A DNA stretch of 64,000 bases from Desulfovibrio sp. Marseille-P6017 (GCA_900604495.1 UWOR01000008.1:85266-149265), one strand, 5' to 3'; shown: positions 8,679-23,728, numbered from the stretch's first letter. Notes: generated from the sequence alone by a model not told the origin. Program-made: numbers and translations.

Positions 8679-8706
8679 GACGATTTATATGTTGTAAAAA
8701 GTTTTC
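8679..8706 (-). promoter_or_regulatory. ECF (SigV-type) promoter
   Basis: On the minus strand GAAAAC (8701-8706) and CGTC (8679-8682), followed by GAGAGGTGG and the sigV start. The pair resembles the AAAC/CGTC signature of ECF promoters, suggesting that SigV drives its own operon. Confidence 0.6.
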
Positions 8707-8770
8707 TTTTTTTATTTTTTATTAATTATTTTTTTTAATACATCTTAAACAAAATAAAATTAATAATAAA

Positions 8771-8797
8771 AAAGAGCATAACTATGCTCTTTCTTTA
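8771..8797 (-). terminator. Terminator of the GH1-GH1 operon
   Basis: AAAGAGCATA (8771-8780) pairs with TATGCTCTTT (8783-8792), with A-rich flank on the left giving the T tract on the minus strand. It ends the operon that stops at 8817. Confidence 0.8.
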
Positions 8798-8816
8798 TTA
8801 TTAATTTTATTTACTT

Positions 8817-11733
<2,917 letters not shown>

Positions 11734-11752
11734 TTATGTATATTAAATCCCC

Positions 11753-11789
11753 TAGGAGATAAAAGTAAATATATATATCTTATCTCCTA
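11753..11789 (-). repeat. Intercistronic inverted repeat
   Basis: TAGGAGATAA (11753-11762) and TTATCTCCTA (11780-11789) form a 10-bp stem between the EIIBCA and GH1 genes. No T run follows, so it looks like an RNA processing or stabilising hairpin rather than a full terminator. Confidence 0.55.
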
Positions 11790-11797
11790 TAAAAACT

Positions 11798-13825
<2,028 letters not shown>

Positions 13826-13839
13826 CTAGGATTTATATC

Positions 13840-14679
13840 CTACCTAATACTTTTACTCACTACTCTTTCAACATGAATAGTTAAGTATAGTTTTTCTTCA
13901 TCTGTTAATTTGTAATTATATTTTTTATCCATAAATTCATCTACTTTTTCTATACAACTATATGCATTTTTATATTTCAATTTTATTACATCTAATAAAT
14001 CATCTTCATTGTCTTCATATGATGTATCTTTTAGTAATCTTTCTGCAAAGTATTTTAAATGAGTAATAAATCTATAATAATATACAGACTCTTCATCAAA
14101 TGTTATTCCAAAATGATATTTAACTAAATTTGTTATTTCCTGCATTATTTGTGTCACTTTATAAACAATCTCTATATTTTGATCCATTTGTGCGTTTACT
14201 ATATGTAGTGCTATAAAACCTGCCTCGTCCTCTGGTAATCTAACTTTGAATTTATTCTCTATGTAATCTAAAGACTCTAGTCCTATTATAAATTCTTCTT
14301 TATAAAATCTTTTTATATCCCAAAGAAGAGCATTTTTTACATTTATACCTTCACGAGCTCTTTTTATTGCTGTATGCATATGATCAGTTAAAGAAATATA
14401 GATACTATCATTTAATTTTTTCCCTAACTTCTTTTTTGAATTTAAAATTATTTCATCTGATAACTCCATATATTTTAATGGAATATCTGATATTAACTCT
14501 TTAAATTTATTAGACATATTTGGATCAGAAAGTTTAAATACTTTATCTATCATATCTTTTTGAATATAATCTCCTGTACGCTTTTTAAAAGCTATACCTC
14601 TTCCCATAACGACTATTTCTTTATTATTTTCGTCATTTGTAATAACAACATTATTATTAAGTATTTTTTCAATAATCAT
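13840..14679 (-). CDS. licT: BglG/LicT-family transcriptional antiterminator
   Basis: A 279-residue protein with the N-terminal RNA-binding CAT domain (about 1-55, opening MIIEKILNNNVV) and two PTS regulation domains. PRD1 carries His100/His102 in LTDHMHTA and a later conserved His in FIALHIVNAQ; PRD2 ends with LTIHVERV. Unphosphorylated at PRD1 by its EII and phosphorylated by HPr at PRD2, such proteins dimerise, bind the RAT hairpin and block an overlapping terminator. A RAT and a large terminator lie directly upstream, so it controls its own operon with the EIIBCA and two GH1 genes. Confidence 0.93.
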   Translation of the reverse strand: MIIEKILNNNVVITNDENNKEIVVMGRGIAFKKRTGDYIQKDMIDKVFKLSDPNMSNKFKELISDIPLKYMELSDEIILNSKKKLGKKLNDSIYISLTDHMHTAIKRAREGINVKNALLWDIKRFYKEEFIIGLESLDYIENKFKVRLPEDEAGFIALHIVNAQMDQNIEIVYKVTQIMQEITNLVKYHFGITFDEESVYYYRFITHLKYFAERLLKDTSYEDNEDDLLDVIKLKYKNAYSCIEKVDEFMDKKYNYKLTDEEKLYLTIHVERVVSKSIR

Positions 14680-14740
14680 TCTGATTCCCCCCTTATCTCT
14701 TTTTCTACGATTAACTTTGATTTTACTTGGTTTATAACAT

Positions 14741-14801
14741 AAAAAAACCTATTTATTACACGTTAAATAGACTTGTATTAGCCTAAGTAATAAATAGGTT
14801 T
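14741..14801 (-). terminator. LicT-controlled leader terminator
   Basis: A perfect 15-bp stem (14745-14759 with 14787-14801) around a 27-base loop is followed on the minus strand by seven T. Its 5' arm contains the AAACCT that ends the RAT element, so the two structures are mutually exclusive. Confidence 0.88.
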
Positions 14802-14827
14802 AGCTTGTATTTAAACAATCACTATCC
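14796..14827 (-). promoter_or_regulatory. RAT (ribonucleic antiterminator) element
   Basis: On the minus strand GGATAGTGATTGTTT and ACAAGCTAAACCT flank a short central region, matching the layout of BglG/LicT targets (GGATTGTTACTG...GGCAAAACC). It overlaps the 5' arm of the leader terminator. Confidence 0.7.
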
Positions 14828-15044
14828 GGTTACATTTAATTTTCTAAGTTATTTATATAGTAACAATTCCGCATGTGTATGTCAACGTTTTCTTAATTAT
14901 TTTTAATATTTTCTATTTGTATAAATGTAATTATTAACTTCTTAGTATCATTGCACATTTATGATTTTATTTTTCTAAGTATTTCACCGATGAAAAGATT
15001 TCTATATTACCTTCTTAAGCTACTCATATATTGATATATTTCTT

Positions 15045-15524
15045 CTATCTAATTAATAATTTTTCAATATCATTCTTGATCTTAATTGGTGATACTGTAG
15101 GTGCATATCTTTTTACTACATTACCATCTCTATCTATTAAAAATTTAGTGAAATTCCACTTTATCTCTTTACTTAAGAAACCTTTGGCTTCATCTTTCAA
15201 ATATTTATATAAGGGATGTGCATTCTCTCCATTTACCTCTATTTTTTCAAACATATTAAAACTTACTCCATAATTTAGCTGACAAAATTCATGTATCTCT
15301 TCATTTGTACCAGAATCTTGCTTTGCAAATTGGTTACAAGGAAAACCTAATATTTCAAAATTTTTATCTTTATATTCTATATATAATTCTTGTAACGATT
15401 TAAACTGTGGTGTTAATCCACATTTACTTGCTGTATTTACTACTAATACAACCTTATTCTTAAAGTATTCCATACTTATTTCCTGACCATTCATCTTTTT
15501 TGCTTTAAAATTATAAAATTTCAT
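15045..15524 (-). CDS. Glutathione peroxidase-family thiol peroxidase (BsaA-like)
   Basis: A 159-residue cytoplasmic protein with thioredoxin fold. The peroxidatic cysteine is Cys35 in NTASKCGLT (cysteine rather than selenocysteine), with the conserved LGFPCNQF and KWNFTKFL motifs providing Gln and Trp of the catalytic set. Bacterial members normally use thioredoxin to reduce organic and hydrogen peroxides. ATG follows AAGGAG. It lies about 100 bases downstream of ohrR on the same strand, so peroxide-induced expression through OhrR is likely. Confidence 0.92.
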   Translation of the reverse strand: MKFYNFKAKKMNGQEISMEYFKNKVVLVVNTASKCGLTPQFKSLQELYIEYKDKNFEILGFPCNQFAKQDSGTNEEIHEFCQLNYGVSFNMFEKIEVNGENAHPLYKYLKDEAKGFLSKEIKWNFTKFLIDRDGNVVKRYAPTVSPIKIKNDIEKLLIR

Positions 15525-15621
15525 ACTTATACTCCTTAATTTATATAAATTTAATTTTATTCAATTAATAATATTAAAAACATTAAAGTTAACCTCCTTA
15601 TAGAACTTAACTTTTATATTT

Positions 15622-16053
15622 TTAATTAAATATTTTTAATAAATTATCTAATTGTGATTTTAAATATAATAAATCTACTCCATCTCTTTTACACATAGAG
15701 TACATCTTTTCTGGAACTTCAATTATATCTTCTTTTAATAATTTTCCTTTTTCCGTTAGCTCTACTGTAACTACTCTATCATCTTCTTTATTTCTATATT
15801 TAGTTACTAGTTCCATAGCTTCTAGTTTTTTTACTACTGGAGTAAGTGTACCGGAATCAAGATGCAGCCTTTTTCCTAATTCTTTAAAAATAATCTTTTC
15901 TTCTTCCCACATTACTAGCATTGCTATATATTGTGTATATGTTAGATTATATTTATCTAATAAAGGTTTGTATAGCTTTATTACTTCTCTTGATAAAGCA
16001 TATAGTGAGAAGCATAATTGATTTTCCAACTTTATTTTATCATATTTATCCAT
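15622..16053 (-). CDS. ohrR: Organic-peroxide-sensing MarR-family repressor OhrR
   Basis: A 143-residue MarR-fold regulator. The segment NQLCFSLYALSREVIKLY is typical of OhrR and places the reactive cysteine at Cys14; the winged helix spans about 55-105 (SGTLTPVVKKLE). Oxidation of that cysteine by organic hydroperoxide releases DNA. A perfect 26-bp palindrome overlies its own promoter, fitting autorepression, and the next gene is a peroxidase. Only one cysteine is in the N-terminal region; a second, in SMCKRDG, is near residue 120. Confidence 0.9.
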   Translation of the reverse strand: MDKYDKIKLENQLCFSLYALSREVIKLYKPLLDKYNLTYTQYIAMLVMWEEEKIIFKELGKRLHLDSGTLTPVVKKLEAMELVTKYRNKEDDRVVTVELTEKGKLLKEDIIEVPEKMYSMCKRDGVDLLYLKSQLDNLLKIFN

Positions 16054-16079
16054 ATATACATCTCCAATATCATTTTTTA

Positions 16080-16105
16080 AAATTTAATTTAATTAAATTA
16101 AATTT
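16080..16105. promoter_or_regulatory. Perfect 26-bp palindrome, probable OhrR operator
   Basis: Bases 16080-16105 equal their own reverse complement and consist only of A and T, with repeated TTTAATT/AATTAAA units like OhrR operators. It directly abuts the -10 box of ohrR. Confidence 0.75.
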
Positions 16106-16134
16106 ATTATATATAGTATTAATATAACTGTCAA
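16106..16134 (-). promoter_or_regulatory. SigmaA promoter of ohrR
   Basis: TTGACA (16129-16134), 17-base spacer, TATAAT (16106-16111) on the minus strand: a consensus promoter with the operator immediately downstream. Confidence 0.88.
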
Positions 16135-16145
16135 CTCTAATATAT

Positions 16146-16203
16146 AATTCACTCATAAAATAAATACGATAATAATTAATCATATACATTTTATGAGCGA
16201 ATT
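16146..16203. repeat. Long inverted repeat between rpiR-like gene and ohrR
   Basis: Two 16-base arms (16146-16161, 16188-16203) pair with one G-T wobble around a 26-base AT-rich loop. It may act as a terminator for the RpiR-like gene, though no clear T run follows. Confidence 0.6.
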
Positions 16204-16216
16204 TTCACTATCATAT

Positions 16217-16978
16217 CTATTTAGAATACTTATATTCTAAATATTTTACTAATAAAAATTCATTTATTATAAAAAATTGTGAGGCAGAAAATATTTGTAA
16301 ATTATCTTCTAGTCTTATAACTTCATGAGTGTAAAATTGTATATTAATATCACTTATCTTTGATAATGTATTATTACCACTCTCAGTGATAGAAATAATT
16401 TTCACCCCCTTATTATTTAAATCTTTTGCAAACTTATTTACAGTATTATTTTCACCTGATAGAGATATTAAAAATATCATATCATCTTCTGTAATATAGT
16501 TAGTTATTGTCTCTACTTCATCATTACCCTCTACAATATTAACTAACTTACCAATAGACAAAAGATTTCTTTTTAACTCTCTTACTGCATTACTTTGTAT
16601 CTCGCATGTTCCATATGCATAAATATTTTTACAACTATCTAGTAAGTAACATATGTCTGAGAAATCTCTTTGTATTAATAGATCAATAGTTTTATTTATA
16701 TCATCAGATATACTTATAATTTCACCTTTATCAAATGTGCATTTTTTATTATTTTCTAATTTCAAATAAAATTTTAGTTCGCTATATCCATTTAATCCTA
16801 TCTTTTGAGCAAATCTTAAAATAGTAGTATGAGAAACATTACAGTTAGATGCTAACTCTTGTATAGACATACTTTCACATTTGCTTTTATTATTTAATAT
16901 ATAATTCCATATATGTTTATCATTTTCATTTAATTTCTTATAGTTATCATAAATTAGAGTCTCTAATCTTATGTCCAT
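16217..16978 (-). CDS. RpiR/MurR-family transcriptional regulator (second of a pair)
   Basis: A 253-residue protein with an N-terminal RpiR helix-turn-helix (about 20-75, MSIQELASNCNVSHTTILRFAQKIGL) and a C-terminal SIS sugar-phosphate-binding domain (about 105-240). It is a tandem paralog of the gene upstream, starting 4 bases from that stop, so the two are co-transcribed. B. subtilis MalR/GlvR, the activator of the maltose PTS-GH4 genes, belongs to this family. With GH4 and a maltose-type EIIBC encoded a few kilobases away, one or both of the pair may control that system. This is inference. Confidence 0.88.
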   Translation of the reverse strand: MDIRLETLIYDNYKKLNENDKHIWNYILNNKSKCESMSIQELASNCNVSHTTILRFAQKIGLNGYSELKFYLKLENNKKCTFDKGEIISISDDINKTIDLLIQRDFSDICYLLDSCKNIYAYGTCEIQSNAVRELKRNLLSIGKLVNIVEGNDEVETITNYITEDDMIFLISLSGENNTVNKFAKDLNNKGVKIISITESGNNTLSKISDINIQFYTHEVIRLEDNLQIFSASQFFIINEFLLVKYLEYKYSK

Positions 16979-16981
16979 AAT

Positions 16982-17761
16982 TTATGCCCCTTTTTCATTT
17001 TTATATTCAATATATTTTAAAAATAAGATTTCAATTAGTATAAAATAGGATGTTACCGAGTCATAGCTTAATTCATTTATTGTTCCTGGTAATGTAACAG
17101 ATGATATGTACAGATTATAATCGCTCATCTGAGATAATGTATTTTCTTTTAACTTTGTAATCGAAAGTATTGGAATATTTCTAATATTTAACTTTGATGC
17201 AAAATCAATGATAAATTTATTTTCACCTGATACAGATATAATAATAAATAAATCTTCACTATTTGCAATATTTAAAGATATTTCTGATTCTCTATACCCA
17301 CTTAGATCGTAAAGTATTTTTCCACTTGTCATAAATATTCGCTTAAGCTCTTTTTTAATTGATGATTGAACCATTCCAACTCCATATACATAAATATTTC
17401 TAGCTGCGTCAAATTTTTTAAAAAACTCAGTACAATCCTTTTCTTTTATACTTTTAATTACATCATAGTAAGTATTACATACCATTTCAGTTGTATTTGT
17501 ATTTTCCTTTGTATCTTGATTTTCCAATTTTAAGTATAATTTTAATTCACTATACCCTTTTAAAGATATTTTTTGAGCAAATCTAAGAATAGTTGTTCTT
17601 GATACATTACATTTATATGCTAATTGATCAATAGCAAGCTTTTCACATTCTTTTTTATGATTAGATATATAATCCCAAATATAAAAATCATTTTCATTTA
17701 ATCGATGATAATACTTATTGATTAACTCTTGTAATTTCATACATTTAATCTCTTCTTTCAT
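16982..17761 (-). CDS. RpiR/MurR-family transcriptional regulator (first of a pair)
   Basis: A 259-residue regulator with HTH (AIDQLAYKCNVSRTTILRFAQKISL) and SIS domain (YVYGVGMVQSS, then ISVSGENKFI). An internal ATG at 17740 with GAAGAG upstream is an alternative start. The pair shares the layout and the RTTILRFAQK recognition-helix region, so they may bind related sites or form heterodimers. It is divergent from the MFS gene at 18015; an inverted repeat lies in the shared intergenic region. Confidence 0.88.
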   Translation of the reverse strand: MKEEIKCMKLQELINKYYHRLNENDFYIWDYISNHKKECEKLAIDQLAYKCNVSRTTILRFAQKISLKGYSELKLYLKLENQDTKENTNTTEMVCNTYYDVIKSIKEKDCTEFFKKFDAARNIYVYGVGMVQSSIKKELKRIFMTSGKILYDLSGYRESEISLNIANSEDLFIIISVSGENKFIIDFASKLNIRNIPILSITKLKENTLSQMSDYNLYISSVTLPGTINELSYDSVTSYFILIEILFLKYIEYKNEKGA

Positions 17762-17858
17762 ATATTTTCCCTAATAAATTTACCCTATAAGTAAAATTAT
17801 ATATTACCTATTAACGTTTTTCTAGATAAATAAAATGTACTACATTAAAACTTTTATT

Positions 17859-17887
17859 TTGAATCATTTTAATTCAATTTGATTCAA
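17859..17887. promoter_or_regulatory. Inverted repeat TTGAATCA-N13-TGATTCAA
   Basis: Perfect 8-bp arms at 17859-17866 and 17880-17887 in the divergent RpiR/MFS intergenic region, with an extra ATTCAA half-site between them. It is a candidate operator for one of the adjacent regulators. Confidence 0.5.
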
Positions 17888-18014
17888 CTGTATTTTTATT
17901 GTTTTTTTTGTCGAATTATGTTATTATTTGCATCTAAGAAGTTATTTTATACAATCTTCTTATTAATTTTCATATAAATTTTATAAAAATATTAAGGTAA
18001 AGAAGGTATTCATT

Positions 18015-19322
18015 ATGGAAAACACAAAAAAGAAAAATTCATTTTTCTATGGCTGGTTAATAGTCGTTGGTTGTATACTGATTCAAGCAGTACCATATTC
18101 ATTGGCAGCTAATATTCAACCTGCTTTTACAAATTATGTAACTTCAGGAGAAGGTTTTACCTATACTCAATTTTCACTAATATTCACAATTGGAACTGTA
18201 GTTTCAGCACTATGTTCTCCTTTCATAGGAAAATTGTATTCTAATCCTAAAATTAATATAAAACTATTATATGCTTTAGGAGTAATTTTAGTAGGTGGAG
18301 CATTTTCAGCTATGTCTTTGGCTGGAGGTAACATATTTGCTTACTATGCATTATCTATATTCGTTCAAATCGGATCTGCTATAATATCTGCTATAGGTGT
18401 TCCAACACTTATAAATAGTTGGTTTACAGAAAATAAAGGTATCGCAATGGGTCTTGCATTCTCTGGTGGTGGACTAGGTAATATGGTTCTTCAGCAATTT
18501 GCAGGTAAATGGTTATCTAACCCGCAAATTGGTTACAAAGGTGCTTATTTAAGATTTGGTTTATTAGCTATAATAGTAGCATTACCTGTAGCATTATTTA
18601 TAATGAGATTCCCAAAATCAAAAGCTGAGTTAGAAATGAATAAGTCAAAGAAATCTAAAAATGATTCAAATTCAAAGCAAAATTCTAACTGGGGATATAC
18701 TTTTGCAGAAGTTAGTAAGATTAAATATTTCTGGATATTCGCAACATCGTTTATATTTGTTGGTTTATATGTTGGTGGAATGGCTCTACAATTCATACCA
18801 TATTTGCAATCATTAGAACAAAAACAAATATTTACACTTGGATCAGCTTTAGTTGCTTCTTTATTCGGACTATTCTCAATATTCGGTAATTTATGTGGAG
18901 GTTTCTTATTTGATAAACTTGGAATAATTAAATCTCTTGTATTAGCAGGATTATTGGTTATATGTTGTGGTCTATGTTTAATATTTGTGGGACAAATAAA
19001 TGCACTTGGATTTGTATTTTCAGTTTGTTTAGGAATATCTATGTTCTCATATATAATAGGACCTTCTTATATGACTGGTGCTTTATTTGGTAATAAAGAA
19101 TTTGGTACTATATTAGGTATTGTACAAATATTCTTTGCAGCTGGATTTGGAACTGGTTCTACATTATTTGGGTTAATAGTTGATAAGTCTGGATTTACAA
19201 GCGCTTGGATATCAACAGTAATATATGCAATAATAGCATATTCAGGATTACTATATTCTACAAGTTCAATAATAAAAATGAACAAAGAAAACAATGTATT
19301 TGAAACTAAAAAAATATCTTAA
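18015..19322 (+). CDS. MFS transporter, OFA (oxalate/formate antiporter-like) family
   Basis: A 435-residue membrane protein with about twelve hydrophobic segments split by a charged central loop (about 205-230). The N-terminus (FFYGWLIVVGCILIQ) and the glycine-rich MGLAFSGGGLGN region fit the OFA subfamily of the major facilitator superfamily, which carries small carboxylates. The substrate is not determinable. It is divergently oriented to two RpiR regulators and ends at a shared terminator with the maltose genes. A sugar-linked export/import role is possible but unproven. Confidence 0.85.
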   Translation: MENTKKKNSFFYGWLIVVGCILIQAVPYSLAANIQPAFTNYVTSGEGFTYTQFSLIFTIGTVVSALCSPFIGKLYSNPKINIKLLYALGVILVGGAFSAMSLAGGNIFAYYALSIFVQIGSAIISAIGVPTLINSWFTENKGIAMGLAFSGGGLGNMVLQQFAGKWLSNPQIGYKGAYLRFGLLAIIVALPVALFIMRFPKSKAELEMNKSKKSKNDSNSKQNSNWGYTFAEVSKIKYFWIFATSFIFVGLYVGGMALQFIPYLQSLEQKQIFTLGSALVASLFGLFSIFGNLCGGFLFDKLGIIKSLVLAGLLVICCGLCLIFVGQINALGFVFSVCLGISMFSYIIGPSYMTGALFGNKEFGTILGIVQIFFAAGFGTGSTLFGLIVDKSGFTSAWISTVIYAIIAYSGLLYSTSSIIKMNKENNVFETKKIS

Positions 19323-19328
19323 ATTAAC

Positions 19329-19363
19329 AGAGCTAGCTTCATTTATAGTTAGAAGCTAGCTCT
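19329..19363. terminator. Bidirectional terminator
   Basis: Perfect 12-bp stem (19329-19340 with 19352-19363), 11-base loop, between the convergent MFS and EIIA genes. Confidence 0.85.
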
Positions 19364-19372
19364 TTATATATT

Positions 19373-21263
<1,891 letters not shown>

Positions 21264-21282
21264 TTATTTATCTTATGAGTAC

Positions 21283-21311
21283 ATAGTATACTTAAAAAAA
21301 ACTTATATCAA
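21283..21311 (-). promoter_or_regulatory. Promoter of the GH4-EIIA operon
   Basis: TTGATA (21306-21311), 17-base spacer, TACTAT (21283-21288) on the minus strand. The conserved 71-bp module begins at the -35 box. Confidence 0.7.
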
Positions 21312-21380
21312 TACGTTTTCCTTTATTAGGGATATTGTTAATTTAATTGTTTTTTATAACATTTTCTGTGACTTTTCACA
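21310..21380 (-). promoter_or_regulatory. 71-bp upstream activating module, copy 1
   Basis: On the minus strand it reads TGTGAAAAGTCACAGAAAATGTT, a 36-base spacer containing CCCT, then GGAAAACGTATT touching the -35. The same blocks with exactly the same spacing lie before the maltose EIIBC gene at 23655-23725. The TGTGA/TCACA dyad and fixed placement suggest an activator site, for example for an RpiR-family MalR/GlvR-like protein. Confidence 0.75.
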
Positions 21381-21410
21381 GGTTTGTTTATAACAAAGTA
21401 ATAAAAAAAA

Positions 21411-21434
21411 CATGGCAATAAATATATTACCATG
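21411..21434 (-). terminator. Terminator downstream of the EIIBC/membrane-protein operon
   Basis: CATGGCAATA (21411-21420) pairs with TATTACCATG (21425-21434), one G-T pair, followed by eight T on the minus strand. Confidence 0.85.
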
Positions 21435-21452
21435 CTCTTTCGATTTTTATAT

Positions 21453-21959
21453 TTACATATTAATTCTTATCGTAGCAAATAAACATATACAAGCTAATCC
21501 AATAACAACTAAGCTACCTGAAATAGTCATTAGAAATTTATCTTTTAACTTTTCTTTAAAGCTCTCCTTAATAGTCACATTGTATGTTTTAAGGGTTTTA
21601 TATAAAATAACTCCAAATAAAATTACATATAACACATTCTGTAATAATATCTCTGCAACTATAAACATAACTATATTTGTAATTGCATACGATGTATCAC
21701 TTGACTCAATCTTCTTTTGTATAAATATTAATAAGTATGCTATAAATGGATTTATCATAGATACTAAAAATAGTATTGTAAGCTTAGGATTTTGTTGTAT
21801 CGCTTGTTGCATAGCAACTCCCATTCTCGCAGATTCCATAGATAAATACATTAATGCCATAAATGGTGTTAGTGTAAGTAATATCTTTGCTATGTTATAA
21901 TACTTACTCAATGAATTTATTTTATTATTTTTACTAGTTATTGCATTAACTTGACTCAT
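21453..21959 (-). CDS. Membrane protein of unknown function in the maltose PTS operon
   Basis: A 168-residue protein with about four hydrophobic segments (about 24-42, 60-80, 90-115 and 143-165) and a basic loop KESFKEKLKDKF before the last. I do not recognise a family. It starts 28 bases after the maltose EIIBC stop and shares its terminator, so it is co-transcribed. It might modulate the transporter or be an accessory of unknown role. No catalytic motif is visible. Confidence 0.75.
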   Translation of the reverse strand: MSQVNAITSKNNKINSLSKYYNIAKILLTLTPFMALMYLSMESARMGVAMQQAIQQNPKLTILFLVSMINPFIAYLLIFIQKKIESSDTSYAITNIVMFIVAEILLQNVLYVILFGVILYKTLKTYNVTIKESFKEKLKDKFLMTISGSLVVIGLACICLFATIRINM

Positions 21960-21987
21960 TGTATCTCCTACTTTCTAAATTAACCTA

Positions 21988-23568
21988 TTAGTTTGTAACT
22001 TTATTGTTTGCTAATAAATTCTCAAAATCATCTCTCACTTTTGCTACCTTAAGTCCTACTATAACTTGATAAGACTTACCATTTGCCGAACATCCATGAG
22101 TTCCTATTGATTTAAAATATACATCATCCTTACATAATTTTTCATCTTTTACATTAACTCTTAGGCGAGTAGCACAGTTTGTTACATCAACAATATTTTC
22201 TGCTCCCCCTAAACCTTCTAATATGCCTTTTACAAGAGCTAACTTTTCATCAACTACACCACCATTTTGTCTTTCTCTATATTCAGCTTTAGTATGGAAT
22301 GTAACTTCTTCATCATCTTCTCTACCTGGTGTTTTAACATCAAATTTTTCTATTAAGAATTTAAATACTACAAACCATATTCCTGTAAATACTAAACCTA
22401 TACCTAGCATTAATAAGTATTGCTTCCAGTGTGCACTCATTAATGGTATCCAGTTTAAAGATGCCATTTCTATTACTCCTCCAGAGTGTATACCTACGAT
22501 TCCAGCAAGATACATAACTGTTGAAAGAGTTGCCGCAAGGAAAGCATGAACTATGAATAACCATGGTGCTATAAATAAGAATGTAAATTCTATTGGCTCT
22601 GTAACTCCGCAGAATATAGCAGTTAAAGTTATCGGTACTAATAATCCAAGCGTTTTCTTTTTCTTTTCAGGTTTTGCAGTTACATAAAATGCTAATGCTG
22701 CACCTGCACATCCAAATATTTTTGAAAAACCAGTTGAAGTAAATCCAGCTTCAGGAACTAATGATTTTAAAGAAGCTGTTGATGATGCAAGTTCTGGCAA
22801 TTTAGTAGCCCAGTAAGCATAAAGACCTCCTGGTACTAATACATTGTCATAGAAAAATGGTGAGTATAAGATATGATGTAAACCAAATGGTATTAGTGCA
22901 CGTTCTAAGAAGACAAATACCCAAACACCAAATGCTCCAGCTCCCTTAACAAATCCTTGGAATGCTAGCATTCCCATTTGTATTTTGGGCCATACAAGTG
23001 CTGCAATTAAAGCAACTGGAATAAGTACGAAGAAACCTATCATAAAAACAAATGTTGATCCACTGAATGTTCCTAACCATTCAGGTAATTCTGTATCAAA
23101 GAAACGGTTATGTAAATAAATAACTATACCAGATATAATTAATGCTCCTATCATACCCATATCTAATGTTTTGATATTAGCTATCATAGTAAGCCCACTA
23201 GTTCCTCCTACTTCTGCTGCAAAATCAACACCAAACACATTTCCCCATTGAGAAAGTATAGTGCTTAAGAAGTAATGGAATGTTAAATAAAGTACAAGTG
23301 CTTCCATACAACATCTTGCATTTTGTTTCTTTGCCATACCTATTGGAAGACCTACAACGAATAGTAGTGGTAATTGATTGAATACTGTCCATCCCCCTTG
23401 AAGTATTACATTCCAGCATTGATACCACATACTAGTTGGAGCTGCTAATGATCCCATGATTGCTTCTGTTGTAAATAAAGTACCTACCCCTATTACTATA
23501 CCTGCAAAGGCAAATAATAATACAGGAGTAAACATGGCTCCCCCAAATTTTTGAATTTTTTGCATCAT
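21988..23568 (-). CDS. malP: PTS maltose/alpha-glucoside transporter EIICB
   Basis: A 526-residue permease with N-terminal EIIC (about 1-430; FGLHHILYSPFFYDN, GVTEPIEFTFLF) and C-terminal EIIB (about 445-526) carrying the phosphocysteine in VTNCATRLRV. Domain order C-B and the motifs fit the glucose/maltose superfamily branch (MalP/GlvC type). It starts at one of two adjacent ATG codons behind GGGAAGGGA. It should phosphorylate incoming maltose-like disaccharides for the GH4 enzyme, using the separate EIIA at 19.4 kb. Confidence 0.9.
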   Translation of the reverse strand: MMQKIQKFGGAMFTPVLLFAFAGIVIGVGTLFTTEAIMGSLAAPTSMWYQCWNVILQGGWTVFNQLPLLFVVGLPIGMAKKQNARCCMEALVLYLTFHYFLSTILSQWGNVFGVDFAAEVGGTSGLTMIANIKTLDMGMIGALIISGIVIYLHNRFFDTELPEWLGTFSGSTFVFMIGFFVLIPVALIAALVWPKIQMGMLAFQGFVKGAGAFGVWVFVFLERALIPFGLHHILYSPFFYDNVLVPGGLYAYWATKLPELASSTASLKSLVPEAGFTSTGFSKIFGCAGAALAFYVTAKPEKKKKTLGLLVPITLTAIFCGVTEPIEFTFLFIAPWLFIVHAFLAATLSTVMYLAGIVGIHSGGVIEMASLNWIPLMSAHWKQYLLMLGIGLVFTGIWFVVFKFLIEKFDVKTPGREDDEEVTFHTKAEYRERQNGGVVDEKLALVKGILEGLGGAENIVDVTNCATRLRVNVKDEKLCKDDVYFKSIGTHGCSANGKSYQVIVGLKVAKVRDDFENLLANNKVTN

Positions 23569-23627
23569 ACGCTATCCCTTCCCTTCTGTATATATTTTAT
23601 ACTTAATTTATTTGTTTTTCTATTAAA

Positions 23628-23656
23628 ATATTATCAAACAAGATTTCTATCAGCAA
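23628..23656 (-). promoter_or_regulatory. Promoter of the maltose EIICB gene
   Basis: TTGCTG (23651-23656), 17-base spacer, TAATAT (23628-23633) on the minus strand, abutting the 71-bp module. The weak -35 fits activator dependence. Confidence 0.68.
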
Positions 23657-23725
23657 TACGTTTTCCCAACTAAGGGCATTCGTATTAACTTATTTGAAAT
23701 TTAACATTTTCTGTGATTTTTCACA
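23655..23725 (-). promoter_or_regulatory. 71-bp upstream activating module, copy 2
   Basis: Same order and spacing as copy 1: TGTGAAAAATCACAG, AAAATGTT, 36-base spacer with CCCT, GGAAAACGTATT at the -35. Conserved end blocks around a diverged spacer of identical length are hard to explain without selection on both blocks. Confidence 0.75.
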
Positions 23726-23728
23726 AAT

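Noticed and set aside
21412..21900. Long plus-strand frame opposite the small membrane-protein gene
   Set aside because: No ribosome site; the minus frame has the operon context, terminator and membrane-protein pattern. It is a mirror of a hydrophobic coding region.
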